Shown piece by piece: positions 38,806-50,869 of a stretch of 64,000 nt of DNA (the first letter of the stretch is position 1; every line of letters begins with the position of its first letter). The stretch is from Streptococcus suis. GTDB lineage: Bacteria > Bacillota > Bacilli > Lactobacillales > Streptococcaceae. Position numbers and translations under genes: made by a program. A model generated the notes under the pieces. It worked only from the letters and a program-made list of their open reading frames with translations, did no database searches and had not been told where the DNA came from. The DNA lies in assembly GCF_019856455.1 (NCBI RefSeq), contig NZ_CP082205.1:2497055-2561054 (forward strand), written 5' to 3'.

Positions 38806-39360
38806 TTAGTACCAACCATTTACCAACCAGAAAGCCTTGGCTGCAGACCATGAACCATAGCGACTAGCAACATAAGCATCTGCTACACGCTCTTGGTTTT
38901 CTGGTGAGTAGTCACCATTCAAGTAAGTATTTGTCAACTGGTAACGACCAATGTAGATACCGTTACGGGCATCATAGCTACCGCTTGATTCCTTCATTGC
39001 AATCCATTCTTTTGCTGCTGCATCTTCAGCACTCAAGTTTGAAGAATAGGTGCTAGTTGTTGCTGTTGCAGTAGAAGTTGATGTTGATTGAGTTTGTTCA
39101 ACTGAACTCTCTACTGCCTTCACTGTCACATCTCCCAATTCGATAACTTGACCGACATGGATAAAATCTAAGTTGGTAATCTTATTCTGCTCTGCTAATT
39201 TTTCAACAGTAGTATTGTGTGTTTCAGCAATTTCAGACAGGGTATCACCAGACTTTACAGTATAGGTTTCTGCACTGACTACACCCGCAGTCAAAAGGGA
39301 GATTCCCGCTACCAAACCAGCAATAGTTGTTTTTAAGTTTTTCTTTAATGTAATGTTCAT
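38806..39360 (-). CDS. Secreted LysM-domain surface protein
   Basis: A 184-residue exported protein. It has a signal peptide (about 1-31, ending SAETYT), one LysM peptidoglycan-binding domain (YTVKSGDTLSEIAETHNTTVEKLAEQNKI), a Ser/Thr linker, and a C-terminal domain (AAKEWIAMKESSGSYDARNGIYIGRYQL...FWLVNGWY) like the transglycosylase-related tails of Apf/IsaA/SceD-type proteins. The ATG at 39360 fits with GAAAGGA upstream. Two TGTAAY half-sites upstream (39429-39443) recall WalR/VicR boxes, but the spacing is two bases too short. Confidence 0.85.
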   Translation of the reverse strand: MNITLKKNLKTTIAGLVAGISLLTAGVVSAETYTVKSGDTLSEIAETHNTTVEKLAEQNKITNLDFIHVGQVIELGDVTVKAVESSVEQTQSTSTSTATATTSTYSSNLSAEDAAAKEWIAMKESSGSYDARNGIYIGRYQLTNTYLNGDYSPENQERVADAYVASRYGSWSAAKAFWLVNGWY

Positions 39361-39464
39361 AATAGTCACATTCCTTTCTGTCATGTGTCTATCATACCCT
39401 CTAACTATTACTTAGACTTTGTGAAATTGTTACAAATATTACAGACAAATTGAGATTAGACGAT

Positions 39465-39490
39465 AAAAACGCTATTTCTAGCGTTTTTTA
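39465..39490 (-). terminator. Terminator of the ECF transporter operon
   Basis: AAAAACGCTA / TAGCGTTTTT perfect stem with a 4-base loop, immediately after ecfT. Confidence 0.85.
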
Positions 39491-39491
39491 C

Positions 39492-40286
39492 TCATTTTTT
39501 CAATATAAATAAGAGTCCAGCTAAAGCTAACATAACTAAAATTGCTAACGTATCTGCTAACTTCCATTCCAAAATCCGATACTTTGTTCTCCCATCGCCG
39601 CCTTGATACCCACGCGCCTCCATCGCCGTTGCAAGAGCATCTGCCCTCTTAAAACTTGATGCGAATAACGGAATCAAAATAGGAATAACTGATTTTACCT
39701 TCTGAATAAGATTTCCCTCATTAAAGTCCACTCCACGAGCTCTCTGAGCATTCATAATCCGAGTGGTATCATCCATCAAGGTCGGTACAAAACGCAAGCT
39801 CATGGATAACATCAAACCAATTTCATGCACAGGAACCCTAAATCGCTTCAAAGGTGCAAGCCCCGACTCAATACCATCAGCCAAGCTAAGGGGTGTCGTC
39901 GTCAAGGTCAATAGGGTTGAGAAGAAAATAATCAAAACAAAGCGAACAAAAATAATCGCCGCCTGTTGCAACCCTTCTACAGATAATTTAAAAATCCAAA
40001 ATTCCCATAGAATGGTCGCTCCAGGTGTAAAGAAAACCTGGAAGAAAGTTGTAAATAGAATAATTCCTATCATCGGTTTCAAACCATTAATAAAAAATGA
40101 TAAGCGAATACGAGATAAAACAACCATTCCTAAAACAAATGCTATCAACAAGGCATTGGTGACCAAATTATTGGCCCAAAAAATCATCAATAGAAATCCA
40201 AACATTGCTAAAAGCTTACTTCTTGGATCCAAGCGATGAATAATTGAATCCCCAGGAATATAGCGACCTAAAATTAATTTATCCAT
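39492..40286 (-). CDS. ecfT: ECF transporter membrane subunit EcfT
   Basis: The 264-residue transmembrane coupling subunit shared by several vitamin and micronutrient importers. It has about five membrane segments and the two Ala-Arg-Gly coupling signatures, seen as [10 protein letters not shown] and [10 protein letters not shown]. It starts inside the end of ecfA2 (8-base overlap). The substrate-binding S components are encoded elsewhere. Confidence 0.94.
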   Translation of the reverse strand: MDKLILGRYIPGDSIIHRLDPRSKLLAMFGFLLMIFWANNLVTNALLIAFVLGMVVLSRIRLSFFINGLKPMIGIILFTTFFQVFFTPGATILWEFWIFKLSVEGLQQAAIIFVRFVLIIFFSTLLTLTTTPLSLADGIESGLAPLKRFRVPVHEIGLMLSMSLRFVPTLMDDTTRIMNAQRARGVDFNEGNLIQKVKSVIPILIPLFASSFKRADALATAMEARGYQGGDGRTKYRILEWKLADTLAILVMLALAGLLFILKK

Positions 40287-41121
40287 GTGTCACCATCCCC
40301 GTAAATTCTTCAATTGTAATAGGAAGACGTTCAAATACAAAACCTCTTCTCTCCAAATTAGCTGCAAACTTAGTAATCTTAGGCACTCCCAACTGAATAC
40401 TCTCTAAAAAATCTACCTCTTGAAAAATATCGATTGGTTTTCCAGAACGGACCAGCTTTCCCTTTTCCATAATGTAAACAAAATCAGCATAGTTAGCCAC
40501 ATCGTCCATCAAATGAGTTACCAAAACGATTGTCATGCCTGATTCATGAAGCTTTTTGAAAATATCCATCAATTCCTGACGACCCGCAGGATCCAATCCA
40601 GCCGTTGGTTCATCCAAAACTAAGATACTTGGTTCCATTGCCAGAATCCCAGCAATAGCTACCCGACGCATTTGACCACCAGATAGTTCAAAAGGACTAC
40701 GCTCAAACAAGCTTTCATCAATTCCAACCAAGGCCAACTTTTCACGCGCAATCGTTTCAGCCTCTTCCTGAGAAACTCCGAAATTTTGTGGACCAAAAGC
40801 AACATCTTTTAAGACCGTTTCATCAAACACTTGACTTTCAGGAAATTGGAACACCAACCCCACTTTCTTCCTGACTTGCTTAATATCCTTATTTTCAGAC
40901 GTCGCTGTAATCACAACATCATCAATGACTACTCTTCCTTCTGTTGGTACATTTAATCCATTCAAAAGTTGTAAAATCGTTGATTTGCCCGAACCCGTAT
41001 GCCCAATAAGAGCCGTGTAAGAGCCATCAACAATCTCCAAATCCACACCAAAAAGCGCACGCCCCTCAAAAGGAGTGCCAGCTTGATAGGTATAGCTTAC
41101 TTCTTGGAGATCAATTCCCAT
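40279..41121 (-). CDS. ecfA2: ECF transporter ATPase EcfA2
   Basis: ABC ATPase of 280 residues, energising ECF-type uptake. Walker [10 protein letters not shown], signature LSGGQMRR and Walker [14 protein letters not shown] are all intact. It overlaps ecfA1 by 25 bases and ecfT by 8. Two distinct ATPases in tandem are normal for this system. Confidence 0.94.
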   Translation of the reverse strand: MGIDLQEVSYTYQAGTPFEGRALFGVDLEIVDGSYTALIGHTGSGKSTILQLLNGLNVPTEGRVVIDDVVITATSENKDIKQVRKKVGLVFQFPESQVFDETVLKDVAFGPQNFGVSQEEAETIAREKLALVGIDESLFERSPFELSGGQMRRVAIAGILAMEPSILVLDEPTAGLDPAGRQELMDIFKKLHESGMTIVLVTHLMDDVANYADFVYIMEKGKLVRSGKPIDIFQEVDFLESIQLGVPKITKFAANLERRGFVFERLPITIEEFTGMVTHG

Positions 41122-41933
41122 AAAGTTTCCTCTAATTCTTCCTCTGTAAAATAGCGGAGCGGTAAATCAAGTCCAGTCTGGCGCAAAGATGAAGCCAGTT
41201 CTGTCGTAAACGGTCTATCCAAGTCTAAATCTACCAAATCTTCTCGCATAAATAATTCATTTGGAGTGCTAATTGATTCAACCTGTCCATTTTTCATCAC
41301 GATAACTCGGTCACTCAATGCAACCTCATCCAAATCATGTGTTATAGAGATAACCGTCATACCATGACGCTCCTTAATTTCACGGACAATCTTAATCAAG
41401 TCGAGACGACCTTCTGGATCCAACATAGACGTAGCCTCATCCAAAATAATAATTTTTGGACGCAAGGCAACCACTCCAGCAATCGCCACCCTCTGCTTCT
41501 GACCACCAGATAAACGAGCAGGCTCACGAGTTTTAAAATCAGCCATTCCAACCAATTCCAAGGCCTCATTTACTCGACTTCGCATCTCCTCCAAAGGGAT
41601 TCCCTGGTTCTCTAAACCAAATGCAACATCATCTTCAACTGTAGCACCCACAAATTGATTATCTGGATTTTGAAAAACCATGCCAATCAAGCGTCGCTTA
41701 TCCCATACATTATCAATGGTTAAGGCATCACCATCGATATAAATATCTCCGGATTCAGCTTCCAGTAGTCCATCAATCAATCGAACGGTTGTCGATTTCC
41801 CGGAACCATTATGACCAATAATAGATAGCCACTCTCCCTGTTTCACGTGAAACGAAACATCATTTAGAGTATATTGCTCATCCTCTTGGTTGTATTTATA
41901 TTTTAAATTTTTTACTTCAATAATATTCATCAT
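41097..41933 (-). CDS. ecfA1: ECF transporter ATPase EcfA1
   Basis: ABC ATPase of 278 residues with Walker [10 protein letters not shown], signature LSGGQKQR and Walker [14 protein letters not shown]. It forms a heterodimer with EcfA2. The start overlaps the pgsA stop by 4 bases. The coding sequence contains a parS site at 41839-41854. Confidence 0.94.
   Translation of the reverse strand: MMNIIEVKNLKYKYNQEDEQYTLNDVSFHVKQGEWLSIIGHNGSGKSTTVRLIDGLLEAESGDIYIDGDALTIDNVWDKRRLIGMVFQNPDNQFVGATVEDDVAFGLENQGIPLEEMRSRVNEALELVGMADFKTREPARLSGGQKQRVAIAGVVALRPKIIILDEATSMLDPEGRLDLIKIVREIKERHGMTVISITHDLDEVALSDRVIVMKNGQVESISTPNELFMREDLVDLDLDRPFTTELASSLRQTGLDLPLRYFTEEELEETLWELISKK
41839..41854. other. parS: parS centromere site inside ecfA1
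   Basis: TGTTTCACGTGAAACG matches the parS consensus at 15 of 16 bases, with a perfect 14-base palindrome GTTTCACGTGAAAC. Its ParB is encoded at 63034-63798. It lies about 22 kb from oriC. Confidence 0.85.
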
Positions 41934-42469
41934 TTAAATGTATCTTTAAACAAGAAGGACGCACCCTTGAAATAATCATAACCTGAATATAGGGTGAAGA
42001 AAAGTGCAATATAGAGTGTTATTTGCCCCACGATGTTCCAGTGTAAGAGCAGGAAAATCACTGCAAACATCTGTGAAAATGTTTTGATTTTTCCTGGCAT
42101 AGCCGCAGCTAGAACTGTTCCTCCATTTTCCACCAAGAGTAGACGAAGACCTGTCACTGCCAATTCACGACAAATAATAATTGCAACTACCCAAGCTGGA
42201 GCAAAGCCAAGCTCTACAAGCATGATAAATGCTGTCATCACCAAAATCTTATCTGCCATCGGATCCGCAAATTTTCCAAAGTTCGTTACAACCTGCCATT
42301 TACGAGCCAAGTAGCCGTCTAGATAATCCGTAATACTTGCCAAAGCAAAGATTAGTGCTGCTAAGACATGACTAATTGTTGAATTCCAAACGGTCAGTAA
42401 CAAGATAAAAATTGGAATTACCAAGATCCTACCTATCGTCAATGCATTGGGAATATTTTCTTTTTTCAT
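41930..42469 (-). CDS. pgsA: CDP-diacylglycerol-glycerol-3-phosphate 3-phosphatidyltransferase
   Basis: Membrane enzyme making phosphatidylglycerol phosphate, 179 residues with about four membrane segments. The CDP-alcohol phosphotransferase motif is complete: DYLDGYLARKWQ...GKFADPMADK (Asp, Gly, Ala-Arg, Gly, Asp, Asp). It lies between rodZ and ecfA1 as in other streptococci. Confidence 0.95.
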   Translation of the reverse strand: MKKENIPNALTIGRILVIPIFILLLTVWNSTISHVLAALIFALASITDYLDGYLARKWQVVTNFGKFADPMADKILVMTAFIMLVELGFAPAWVVAIIICRELAVTGLRLLLVENGGTVLAAAMPGKIKTFSQMFAVIFLLLHWNIVGQITLYIALFFTLYSGYDYFKGASFLFKDTFK

Positions 42470-42478
42470 ATAAAACCT

Positions 42479-43336
42479 TTATTGTTCAAAATTTATTGTA
42501 ATTGAGCCTGTATCTGCTGTCAAGGCTGATAGATCTAGCTTTTTGCCACCTACAGTTACCTCTACTCCTTTGACAACACCAAGAACAAGTGTAGTAGAAG
42601 TCACTCCTTCTTCAATAGTAGTAGTTACTGTTGGATTATCAGGTGTTAGTGTAACGCCCCCCTCTAACAAGGTGTCAGAAAGGCTGATCCAACTCGTTGT
42701 ATTTTTTGCTGTTACAGTTACTTCTACTGGATAAGTCACTGTTTTAAGGGTCGCAACAATGTTAGAACCTGATCCTGAAATAGTCACATTTTCTGTAGCG
42801 GAACTACTTGAACTCGTTGAATTTGACTGCACCTGCTCAGTAGAACTCGTCTCTGTGCCACTACTTGCTTCAGATACAGATTGCTCAACTATACTATATG
42901 ATGTTGTAGTAGGCGTAATAGATGCTCTATTTTGGAGCCTGCTATGAACAATATAAGTCACAAAAATAATAATCAAACCCGTCGCAAGTAATAAGTAAAT
43001 CAACGGAAGATAAGAGTTCTTTTTACGTTTACGAACCTTATAGCTTCTTTTCAATTCTGAAGAGCGTAGTTCTTCTTCTCCATCTTCATAATATTTCACT
43101 AAACCATTGGTCTCGTAAGCATCCAGTAGAACATCTGCATCTAATTCCAAAGCCTCAGCATATGCTTTTAAAATAGACTGAACATCATCTGAGTTTGCAA
43201 TAAAATCAAAATCATTGTACTCAAGTGCCTGCAAATATTTAGCTTGGATTTTTGTTATCCGTTGCAAGTCAACAAATGTCCAACCCCGTCCTTCTCTGGC
43301 TGTTCTAAGTACTTCCCCTATACTCTTTTGTCTCAT
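42479..43336 (-). CDS. rodZ: RodZ-like cell-shape protein
   Basis: A 285-residue single-pass membrane protein. The cytoplasmic helix-turn-helix domain is at residues 1-75 (IGEVLRTAREGRGWTFVDLQRITKIQ), followed by a basic stretch (KRSYKVRKRKKNS), a membrane segment (about 110-130), a Ser/Thr-rich linker and a beta-rich DUF4115 domain. RodZ links the elongation machinery to the membrane. It starts upstream of pgsA with a 9-base gap. Confidence 0.9.
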   Translation of the reverse strand: MRQKSIGEVLRTAREGRGWTFVDLQRITKIQAKYLQALEYNDFDFIANSDDVQSILKAYAEALELDADVLLDAYETNGLVKYYEDGEEELRSSELKRSYKVRKRKKNSYLPLIYLLLATGLIIIFVTYIVHSRLQNRASITPTTTSYSIVEQSVSEASSGTETSSTEQVQSNSTSSSSSATENVTISGSGSNIVATLKTVTYPVEVTVTAKNTTSWISLSDTLLEGGVTLTPDNPTVTTTIEEGVTSTTLVLGVVKGVEVTVGGKKLDLSALTADTGSITINFEQ

Positions 43337-43417
43337 AATACTCTCTCTCTATCGCTCATCATGTACAGTATACTATTCTAACAAAATTCCAAGGAAATTT
43401 CGACGGGTTGCGCCCAC

Positions 43418-44701
43418 TTATTTTGGAAAAATCGTGAAATCTGTCATATCACAGTGATCAATAAAGCGACGACCTGCCTCTCTGATGTCATCTAACTGAA
43501 GACTTTGTATCATTTGAGGTATATCAAAAACATTTTCATATTCTGAATACTGAGAAACAAAGTGACTAGCTGTAAACTCAAGAGAATTTAAGCTACGAAT
43601 AAAATCTCCATACATCTCGTTTTTCAACAATTGTAAATGATCCTCTGTCACATCTGCATCATCCTCAAATTTCCTAAGTGCTTTCATCAGGATACTAGAA
43701 AGCGTAATAGGTTCTTGAGTATCTCCCGAGATAATCAAATAGTGGTATTCAGGTGTAACCTCTAATTGGAACTGGAAAGAAGAATCAATTTTTCCCTGCT
43801 CGTATAACTGTTGATATCGTTTTGAAGTCCAACCAAACAACATGGCAAATAAAAATTGTAAACTGATCCGATATTTCTGAATAGTCTCCTTATCAACCTC
43901 GTCATTTCCCCGTAAACCAACGGCCAATTTTGGGGTAGATACTTCAAATTGCTCTGAGAGATGTTCCTGTATCGGCAACTTTTGGACACCTGCCAATTCA
44001 AACGACTGAGCTGGATTATCCATCTGAGCTACTTGATAACTTGAAATTTGTTTCCAAACTGCCTCTAAATCAAAATTACCAATAACGAATAAATTCATGT
44101 TACTTGGATGATAGAACACTTCAAAATTCTCATGTAAATCATCCGCAGTAATTGCAGCAATTGATTCAACTGTCCCTGCTATATCATAGGCCAAAGGACT
44201 TTCTGGATAAAGCGATGATAGAATTCCCGTAAACAAGCGATAATCTGCATCATCTTGATACATCTCGATTTCTTGTTCAATAATCCCCTGTTCTCTTTCT
44301 ACATTGTCTTCTGTAAAATACGGTTCTCGAACAAAAGATTGTAAAAGTGATAGAGACTCCAATACTTTCTGAGTCGTTGAAAATAAGTAACTAGTCTGTC
44401 TAAAACTGGTATAAGCATTTGCGCTTGCTCCCAATTTAGCAAACTCATTCATAATATCCTCTTCATTCTCAGTTTCAAACAGCTTATGTTCTAAAAAATG
44501 TGCAATCCCTGCAGGATAAACAACACTATTACCATTAGCCAATGTAAATCGAGTATGAATACCCCCAAAATTTGTCGTTAGAATTCCATACGTCTCATGG
44601 AAATCTACTTTAGGAAGTAAAATAACTGTCAACCCATTGTCAACTTTCCCATAAAAGACAGATTCTTTCATGTAAGGATACTTCTTCTCAACTAACTTCA
44701 T
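43418..44701 (-). CDS. M16 family zinc peptidase, YmfH type
   Basis: A 427-residue insulinase-like peptidase. The inverted zinc motif HFLEH (in GIAHFLEHKLFE, about residue 70) and the downstream Glu region VEREQGIIEQEIEMYQDD are intact, so this is the likely catalytic half. Its start overlaps the stop of the second M16 gene by 4 bases. In Firmicutes this pair sits beside rodZ and pgsA. Confidence 0.88.
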   Translation of the reverse strand: MKLVEKKYPYMKESVFYGKVDNGLTVILLPKVDFHETYGILTTNFGGIHTRFTLANGNSVVYPAGIAHFLEHKLFETENEEDIMNEFAKLGASANAYTSFRQTSYLFSTTQKVLESLSLLQSFVREPYFTEDNVEREQGIIEQEIEMYQDDADYRLFTGILSSLYPESPLAYDIAGTVESIAAITADDLHENFEVFYHPSNMNLFVIGNFDLEAVWKQISSYQVAQMDNPAQSFELAGVQKLPIQEHLSEQFEVSTPKLAVGLRGNDEVDKETIQKYRISLQFLFAMLFGWTSKRYQQLYEQGKIDSSFQFQLEVTPEYHYLIISGDTQEPITLSSILMKALRKFEDDADVTEDHLQLLKNEMYGDFIRSLNSLEFTASHFVSQYSEYENVFDIPQMIQSLQLDDIREAGRRFIDHCDMTDFTIFPK

Positions 44702-45951
44702 TCTTCTGTCCCCTCCATAAAGTAAACAGCCTGTAAATTAATCATCTGTCCTACTCGAATGACATCGTCTATTGATACCGATTTGATAGCCTCAATCCAA
44801 TCTAACCAACTTAAATTTCTATTTCCTAAGGTAACTTGATTATATACTTGTTCTATCAAATTATTCTGCCTATCTTGAGCCAAGGTTGCTGAATGAATCA
44901 ACATGTTTTTTGTCAACTCTAATTCTTCTTCTGTAAACTTACCACATTTTAAATCAAGTAGTTGTTTACTAATTAACTTCATTACCCTGAGTCTATTTTC
45001 ACGGCTAATTCCAGCATAGACCTTCAGCATTCCTGAAAAAATAGAGACCTGACTGCCAATTGTATAAGCCAAACTTTCTTTCTCACGAACATTCATAAAT
45101 AACTTCGAATGGGAAAAAGCACCCAGTAGACCATTAAATACCATCAAAGCCGGATAGTTTACATCGTTGTAAATCACTTGTAAATGATATGCCAATTCCA
45201 AAATGGACTGCCTTGCCTGTTTACGCTCGATTTTTTCTTGCGTGATATTTGAATATTCCTGATGATATTCTAACTCTAATTTGGGATTTCTATAAGTAAA
45301 ACCAAAATCTTCAAGTTTTCTTTTGACTTGTTCTCTGTCAACCTTCCCTAAGACAAATATATCAATTTTATCCATACGCAACATATTCCGATAAATCTGA
45401 AAGGTTGATTCTGCTGTTTCTTTTTCAACCAAATCAAGCCTACCGACGCGTGGAATTTGAAGAGAGGGATCTTTATAAAAAAGCTTACTCATTTCAACAT
45501 CTGCATGATAAAAATTATCTTCTATCTCTGACTGAAGAAAATTGATTAAATTCGTTTTTTCAACCTCAAAAATCTGGCTATCAAATCCTCGCCCCTTTTT
45601 CAGTGGTCTAAATATACATGTGTATAAAAAATCAAGAATCTCTACTGTAATATCCTCATTTTCTGGCAAGTGACGAGGACTGACATATGAAATTGTCACA
45701 TCTATACAGTGCACCCTACCACGTTTCGAAACTGAGGTCGAGAACTGAGCACCATACAATTCTGCCAATCTTCTCCGAACAGCCTGAGCAGTCTGAAATT
45801 CTTGGTTACCCATTTCAAAAATATTTGCAACTAACACACGACCAGCAACTGTAGCCTCACTCATTTCAGCTGCAAAGCGAATACGTATACGATTTGTCGT
45901 AAACTGATCTGTATCAATAAAATGAAGATCTACTCCCTCTTGTAATTTCAT
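44698..45951 (-). CDS. M16 family peptidase-like protein, YmfF type (non-catalytic partner)
   Basis: A 417-residue M16-fold protein without an HxxEH motif: the corresponding region reads FEMGNQEFQTA. It probably forms a heterodimer with the active peptidase encoded just downstream. It is the first gene of the rodZ/pgsA/ecf run and diverges from yaaA. Confidence 0.85.
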   Translation of the reverse strand: MKLQEGVDLHFIDTDQFTTNRIRIRFAAEMSEATVAGRVLVANIFEMGNQEFQTAQAVRRRLAELYGAQFSTSVSKRGRVHCIDVTISYVSPRHLPENEDITVEILDFLYTCIFRPLKKGRGFDSQIFEVEKTNLINFLQSEIEDNFYHADVEMSKLFYKDPSLQIPRVGRLDLVEKETAESTFQIYRNMLRMDKIDIFVLGKVDREQVKRKLEDFGFTYRNPKLELEYHQEYSNITQEKIERKQARQSILELAYHLQVIYNDVNYPALMVFNGLLGAFSHSKLFMNVREKESLAYTIGSQVSIFSGMLKVYAGISRENRLRVMKLISKQLLDLKCGKFTEEELELTKNMLIHSATLAQDRQNNLIEQVYNQVTLGNRNLSWLDWIEAIKSVSIDDVIRVGQMINLQAVYFMEGTEE

Positions 45952-46024
45952 CGTCTTCCTCTTTCAAACATTGTACCTTCCATTATACCATTTTGTGATA
46001 TAATATTCTGTAACGAGGTGACTT

Positions 46025-46408
46025 ATGGAATTTAAATTATTTGATGACTACATCACATTACAAGCATTACTAAAAATGACTGGTATTCTCCATTCAGGAG
46101 GTGCCATTAAAGGTTTCTTAGAAGAAAATACCATTCTTTTCAATGGAGAGGATGAAAAAAGACGCGGTAAAAAAATCCGTGTCGGAGATGTTATCACACT
46201 CCCAGACCACAACACCAGCATCACAATCGTCGCTCCTAGTGCAGAGGAAATCAAACAGCACCAAGAGGATCAAGCTGAAAAAGAACGTGTGGCTGCAATC
46301 GTTAAAAAGTTAAATCAAGAAAATAAAAAGAATAAGAAACAGGTAAAAACTCCTAAAAAAGCAACTAAAAATACTGAAAGAAAACCTGTTCGTTTCCCTG
46401 GTATGTAG
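46025..46408 (+). CDS. yaaA: S4-domain protein YaaA
   Basis: A 127-residue RNA-binding protein with an S4 domain (residues 7-65, [25 protein letters not shown]) and a lysine-rich tail. It is known as the small gene next to recF in Gram-positive origin regions and is linked to ribosome assembly. GAGGTG precedes the ATG. RecF starts 2 bases after the stop. Confidence 0.88.
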   Translation: MEFKLFDDYITLQALLKMTGILHSGGAIKGFLEENTILFNGEDEKRRGKKIRVGDVITLPDHNTSITIVAPSAEEIKQHQEDQAEKERVAAIVKKLNQENKKNKKQVKTPKKATKNTERKPVRFPGM

Positions 46409-46410
46409 AC

Positions 46411-47505
46411 ATGTGGCTAGAACGATTAGAGTTACAACATTTTCGCAATTACAACCAATTAGATATTGAGTTCCACAAAGGGCTCAATGTCTTTTTAGGC
46501 GAAAACGCCCAAGGAAAAACCAATATTCTAGAATCTATCTATGTTTTAGCCTTAACACGAAGTCATCGAACACGGACAGATAAGGACCTACTACAGTTTC
46601 AAGAAAAGGAATTATCTATTTCTGGTTTACTCCATCGCACAAGCGGTAAAGTTCCCCTTGACATTCACTTGACAGACAAGGGGCGAGTGACCAAGGTCAA
46701 CCATCTCAAACAAGCCAAGCTTTCCAACTATATCGGCCACATGAATGTTGTTCTCTTCGCCCCTGAAGATTTACAGCTGATAAAAGGTGCGCCTGCTTTG
46801 AGAAGAAAGTTCATCGATGTCGAGCTAGGGCAAATCAAACCACTCTATCTCTCTGACCTATCGAATTATAACCACGTTTTAAAACAAAGAAATACTTACC
46901 TCAAATCTACAGATAAGATTGATGAGAACTTCCTATCCGTGTTAGATCAGCAACTTGCTGAATATGGTAGTCGTGTTATCCAACATCGTATTGACTTTCT
47001 AAAGAAATTAGAGGAATTTGGAAATAGAAAAGTTCAAGAAATATCTGGCAATCGGGAAGAATTGACAATCGAATACAAAACCTCAATCGAATTGACAGAT
47101 GATGTCAATTTAATTGACAAATTCTTGACAGAATTGGAAAGGTGTCGCAAACGTGATTTATTTAAGAAAAATACAGGAGTTGGACCACATCGAGATGATG
47201 TAGCTTTCTTTATAAATGGAATGAATGCCCATTATGGTAGCCAAGGTCAGCACCGCAGTCTCGTTCTGTCACTCAAACTGGCTGAAATTGAGCTGATGAA
47301 GGAGGTCACACGAGAATACCCAATTCTACTCTTAGATGATGTTATGAGTGAGCTGGATAATAATCGTCAAATCAAACTACTAGAAACTATTACAGATACG
47401 ATTCAAACATTTATTACAACGACATCTTTAGACCATTTACATAAGCTACCTGATAATTTAAAAATCTTCCATATTGAGTCTGGTAAGGTTACTGAGTCAG
47501 AATAA
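46411..47505 (+). CDS. recF: DNA replication and repair protein RecF
   Basis: A 364-residue SMC-like ATPase that helps load RecA at single-strand gaps. Walker A is [14 protein letters not shown] (about residues 30-43), the signature is [18 protein letters not shown], and Walker B is [13 protein letters not shown]. Its terminator downstream has been split by an IS4-family element. Confidence 0.96.
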   Translation: MWLERLELQHFRNYNQLDIEFHKGLNVFLGENAQGKTNILESIYVLALTRSHRTRTDKDLLQFQEKELSISGLLHRTSGKVPLDIHLTDKGRVTKVNHLKQAKLSNYIGHMNVVLFAPEDLQLIKGAPALRRKFIDVELGQIKPLYLSDLSNYNHVLKQRNTYLKSTDKIDENFLSVLDQQLAEYGSRVIQHRIDFLKKLEEFGNRKVQEISGNREELTIEYKTSIELTDDVNLIDKFLTELERCRKRDLFKKNTGVGPHRDDVAFFINGMNAHYGSQGQHRSLVLSLKLAEIELMKEVTREYPILLLDDVMSELDNNRQIKLLETITDTIQTFITTTSLDHLHKLPDNLKIFHIESGKVTESE

Positions 47506-47544
47506 GATTGTTTACACTGTTGTCAATAAAGTTTACAAAAAAGT

Positions 47545-47561
47545 AAAGACCCTGTCAAGAG
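47545..47561 (+). terminator. Left half of a bidirectional recF/guaB terminator split by an insertion sequence
   Basis: AAAGACCCTGTCAAGAG is the left arm and loop. The right arm AGGGTCTT followed by GTTTTTG lies at 49074-49087. Joined by removing the 1503-base element and one target copy, they give AAGACCCT-GTCAAG-AGGGTCTT with a T run on both strands. Confidence 0.75.
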
Positions 47562-49064
47562 CAATGTCATTAAGTTAACTAACCTATCACATTTTGTGGT
47601 GGGTTAGTTTTTATGTTACACTAAAAATAAAAGGGGAAAAGTCATGCTAGATCAGATTAAAGCTCATTTACTTGATAGTATTAACGACATCGTTTCTAGT
47701 GCCAATCAGTTTGTGCTTCATCCTGAAAAAGATTTTAGTCGGCAAAGTCAGCTAACTATGAAAACCATGATTCAAGCCATACTGACCATGGGAGGCAATA
47801 CCTTATCTAAAGAGTTACTTGACTTACATTTACCAGTTACCCAATCTGCCTTTGTTCAACGACGGTATCAGATTAAACACCAAGCTTTTAAAACACTTTT
47901 TAGGGATATTACTTCTAAAATTCCAATCTCTGATAATCTCCCTATCCTGGCTGTTGATGGCAGTGATGTGATTCTACCAAGAAATCGTTTTGATAAAACG
48001 ACCTCTTTTCAAACTGGACCACATCACACTCCTTACAATCTTATTCATATCAATGCTCTCTACAATCTTGAACAAGAGATATATCATGATTTACGGATCC
48101 AAGATAATCGAGAGGTTGATGAACGTGCAGCTTTTATTGACATGATGAAGAACTCTTCTTTCAAACAAGCTCTGGTAATAATGGATAGGGGGTATGAATC
48201 CTACAATGTCATGGCTCACTGCCAAGAAAGAAATTGGTCCTATATTATTCGTATTCGTGACGGGAATCATTCTATGAAATCAGGATTTAACCTCCCTGAC
48301 ACCCCTTGTTTTGATGAAAAATTTGACCTAAACATCTGTCGGAAACAGACCAATGAGATGAAGCAACAGTATCAAAATTTTCCTAATCACTATCGCTGTT
48401 TACCTAATCACACATCCTTTGACTTTCTACCAAGCTCTAGCCGAAAAAGCGACCCAGTTCAGTTTTACGAACTTCATTTTCGAATGGTGCGTCTCGAAAT
48501 CAAGCCAGGTTTCTTTGAAACTTTGGTGACAAACACCGATTATTCTCCAGAAAAATTAAAAGATCTCTATGCCTACAGATGGGGCATAGAGACTAGTTTT
48601 CGTGACCTAAAATATAGTATCGGTCTAACTCATTTTCATGCAAAAAAGAAGGAAGGGATTCTCCAAGAAATCTACGCTCGCTTTATCAATTTTAATGTTT
48701 GTAAATGGCTAACCTCACACGTTGCTATTAAAACATCAAAGTTAAAACAGACTTATAAAATTTGTTTTTCAGACGCTGTTTATGCCTGTCGAAAATTTCT
48801 TAGAGAAGAACTTACTTCCTTCCAATTGGAAACCTACATTGCCAAACATTTATCCATCATCCGACCCAATCGAACGTTCCAAAGAAAGATAAAAAGCAAG
48901 GCACCTGTAAGCTTCACTTATAGAGTAACATAATAGTTGAAAAATTGGGTTAAAAAACATCCTTTTTGTGCGCCCTAAATACAAAAACTATTCCCGTTTG
49001 GTCATCAATTGCTCGGACGGGAATAGTTCCTTTAATTGTTTAAATGCTTAACTTAATGACATTG
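47562..49064 (+). mobile_element. IS4-family element with 11-base target duplication
   Basis: Perfect 17-base terminal inverted repeats CAATGTCATTAAGTTAA (47562-47578 and 49048-49064) are flanked by the direct repeat CCTGTCAAGAG (47551-47561 and 49065-49075). The total is 1503 bases. Internal hairpins next to each end guard against readthrough: AACTAACC / GGTTAGTT with a T run (47576-47613) and AACTATTCCCGT / ACGGGAATAGTT (about 48987-49029). Confidence 0.93.
47644..48933 (+). CDS. IS4 family transposase
   Basis: A 429-residue DDE transposase. The first Asp is in LPILAVDGSDVILP, the second in ALVIMDRGYES, and the catalytic Glu lies in YAYRWGIETSFRDLKYS, which fits the IS4 YREK signature exactly. 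GGGGAAAAG precedes the ATG. Complete and apparently active. Confidence 0.94.
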   Translation: MLDQIKAHLLDSINDIVSSANQFVLHPEKDFSRQSQLTMKTMIQAILTMGGNTLSKELLDLHLPVTQSAFVQRRYQIKHQAFKTLFRDITSKIPISDNLPILAVDGSDVILPRNRFDKTTSFQTGPHHTPYNLIHINALYNLEQEIYHDLRIQDNREVDERAAFIDMMKNSSFKQALVIMDRGYESYNVMAHCQERNWSYIIRIRDGNHSMKSGFNLPDTPCFDEKFDLNICRKQTNEMKQQYQNFPNHYRCLPNHTSFDFLPSSSRKSDPVQFYELHFRMVRLEIKPGFFETLVTNTDYSPEKLKDLYAYRWGIETSFRDLKYSIGLTHFHAKKKEGILQEIYARFINFNVCKWLTSHVAIKTSKLKQTYKICFSDAVYACRKFLREELTSFQLETYIAKHLSIIRPNRTFQRKIKSKAPVSFTYRVT

Positions 49065-49090
49065 CCTGTCAAGAGGGTCTTGTTTTTGTT

Positions 49091-50587
<1,497 letters not shown>

Positions 50588-50701
50588 TTATTTAATATGT
50601 AGCATGATTGCTATTTGTATTTTATTTATGATAACATTTTGAAATCATTTGTCAATCATTATTCGCTTTAATATCATCATTCCTAAAAATTGCTAAATTC
50701 C

Positions 50702-50771
50702 CAAAGTAAGTTCTAGTCTGTCTTAAAAACTGGAAATTAGACTGAGACAAAGAAATAAGGTAGAACTTACT
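50702..50771. repeat. Inverted-repeat unit left of the IS30 element
   Basis: CAAAGTAAGTTCTAG (50702-50716) and TAGAACTTACT (50761-50771) face each other across 45 bases. The same motif recurs at 53132-53149 and 53310-53327. It may be a short non-autonomous repeat or a nested insertion remnant. Confidence 0.5.
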
Positions 50772-50869
50772 ATGGGACAAGTTGGTAACTGACAATGAAA
50801 AACAAACACTTAACTCTCTCTGATCGCAACGATATTCAAATAGGAATTGAACAACTTAAGCCCTTCTTA

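Noticed and set aside
39429..39443. WalR/VicR box upstream of the LysM gene
   Set aside because: Two TGTAAY half-sites are present, but their start-to-start spacing is 9 bases and the known box needs 11. Regulation by VicRK is still plausible for this kind of protein but not shown.
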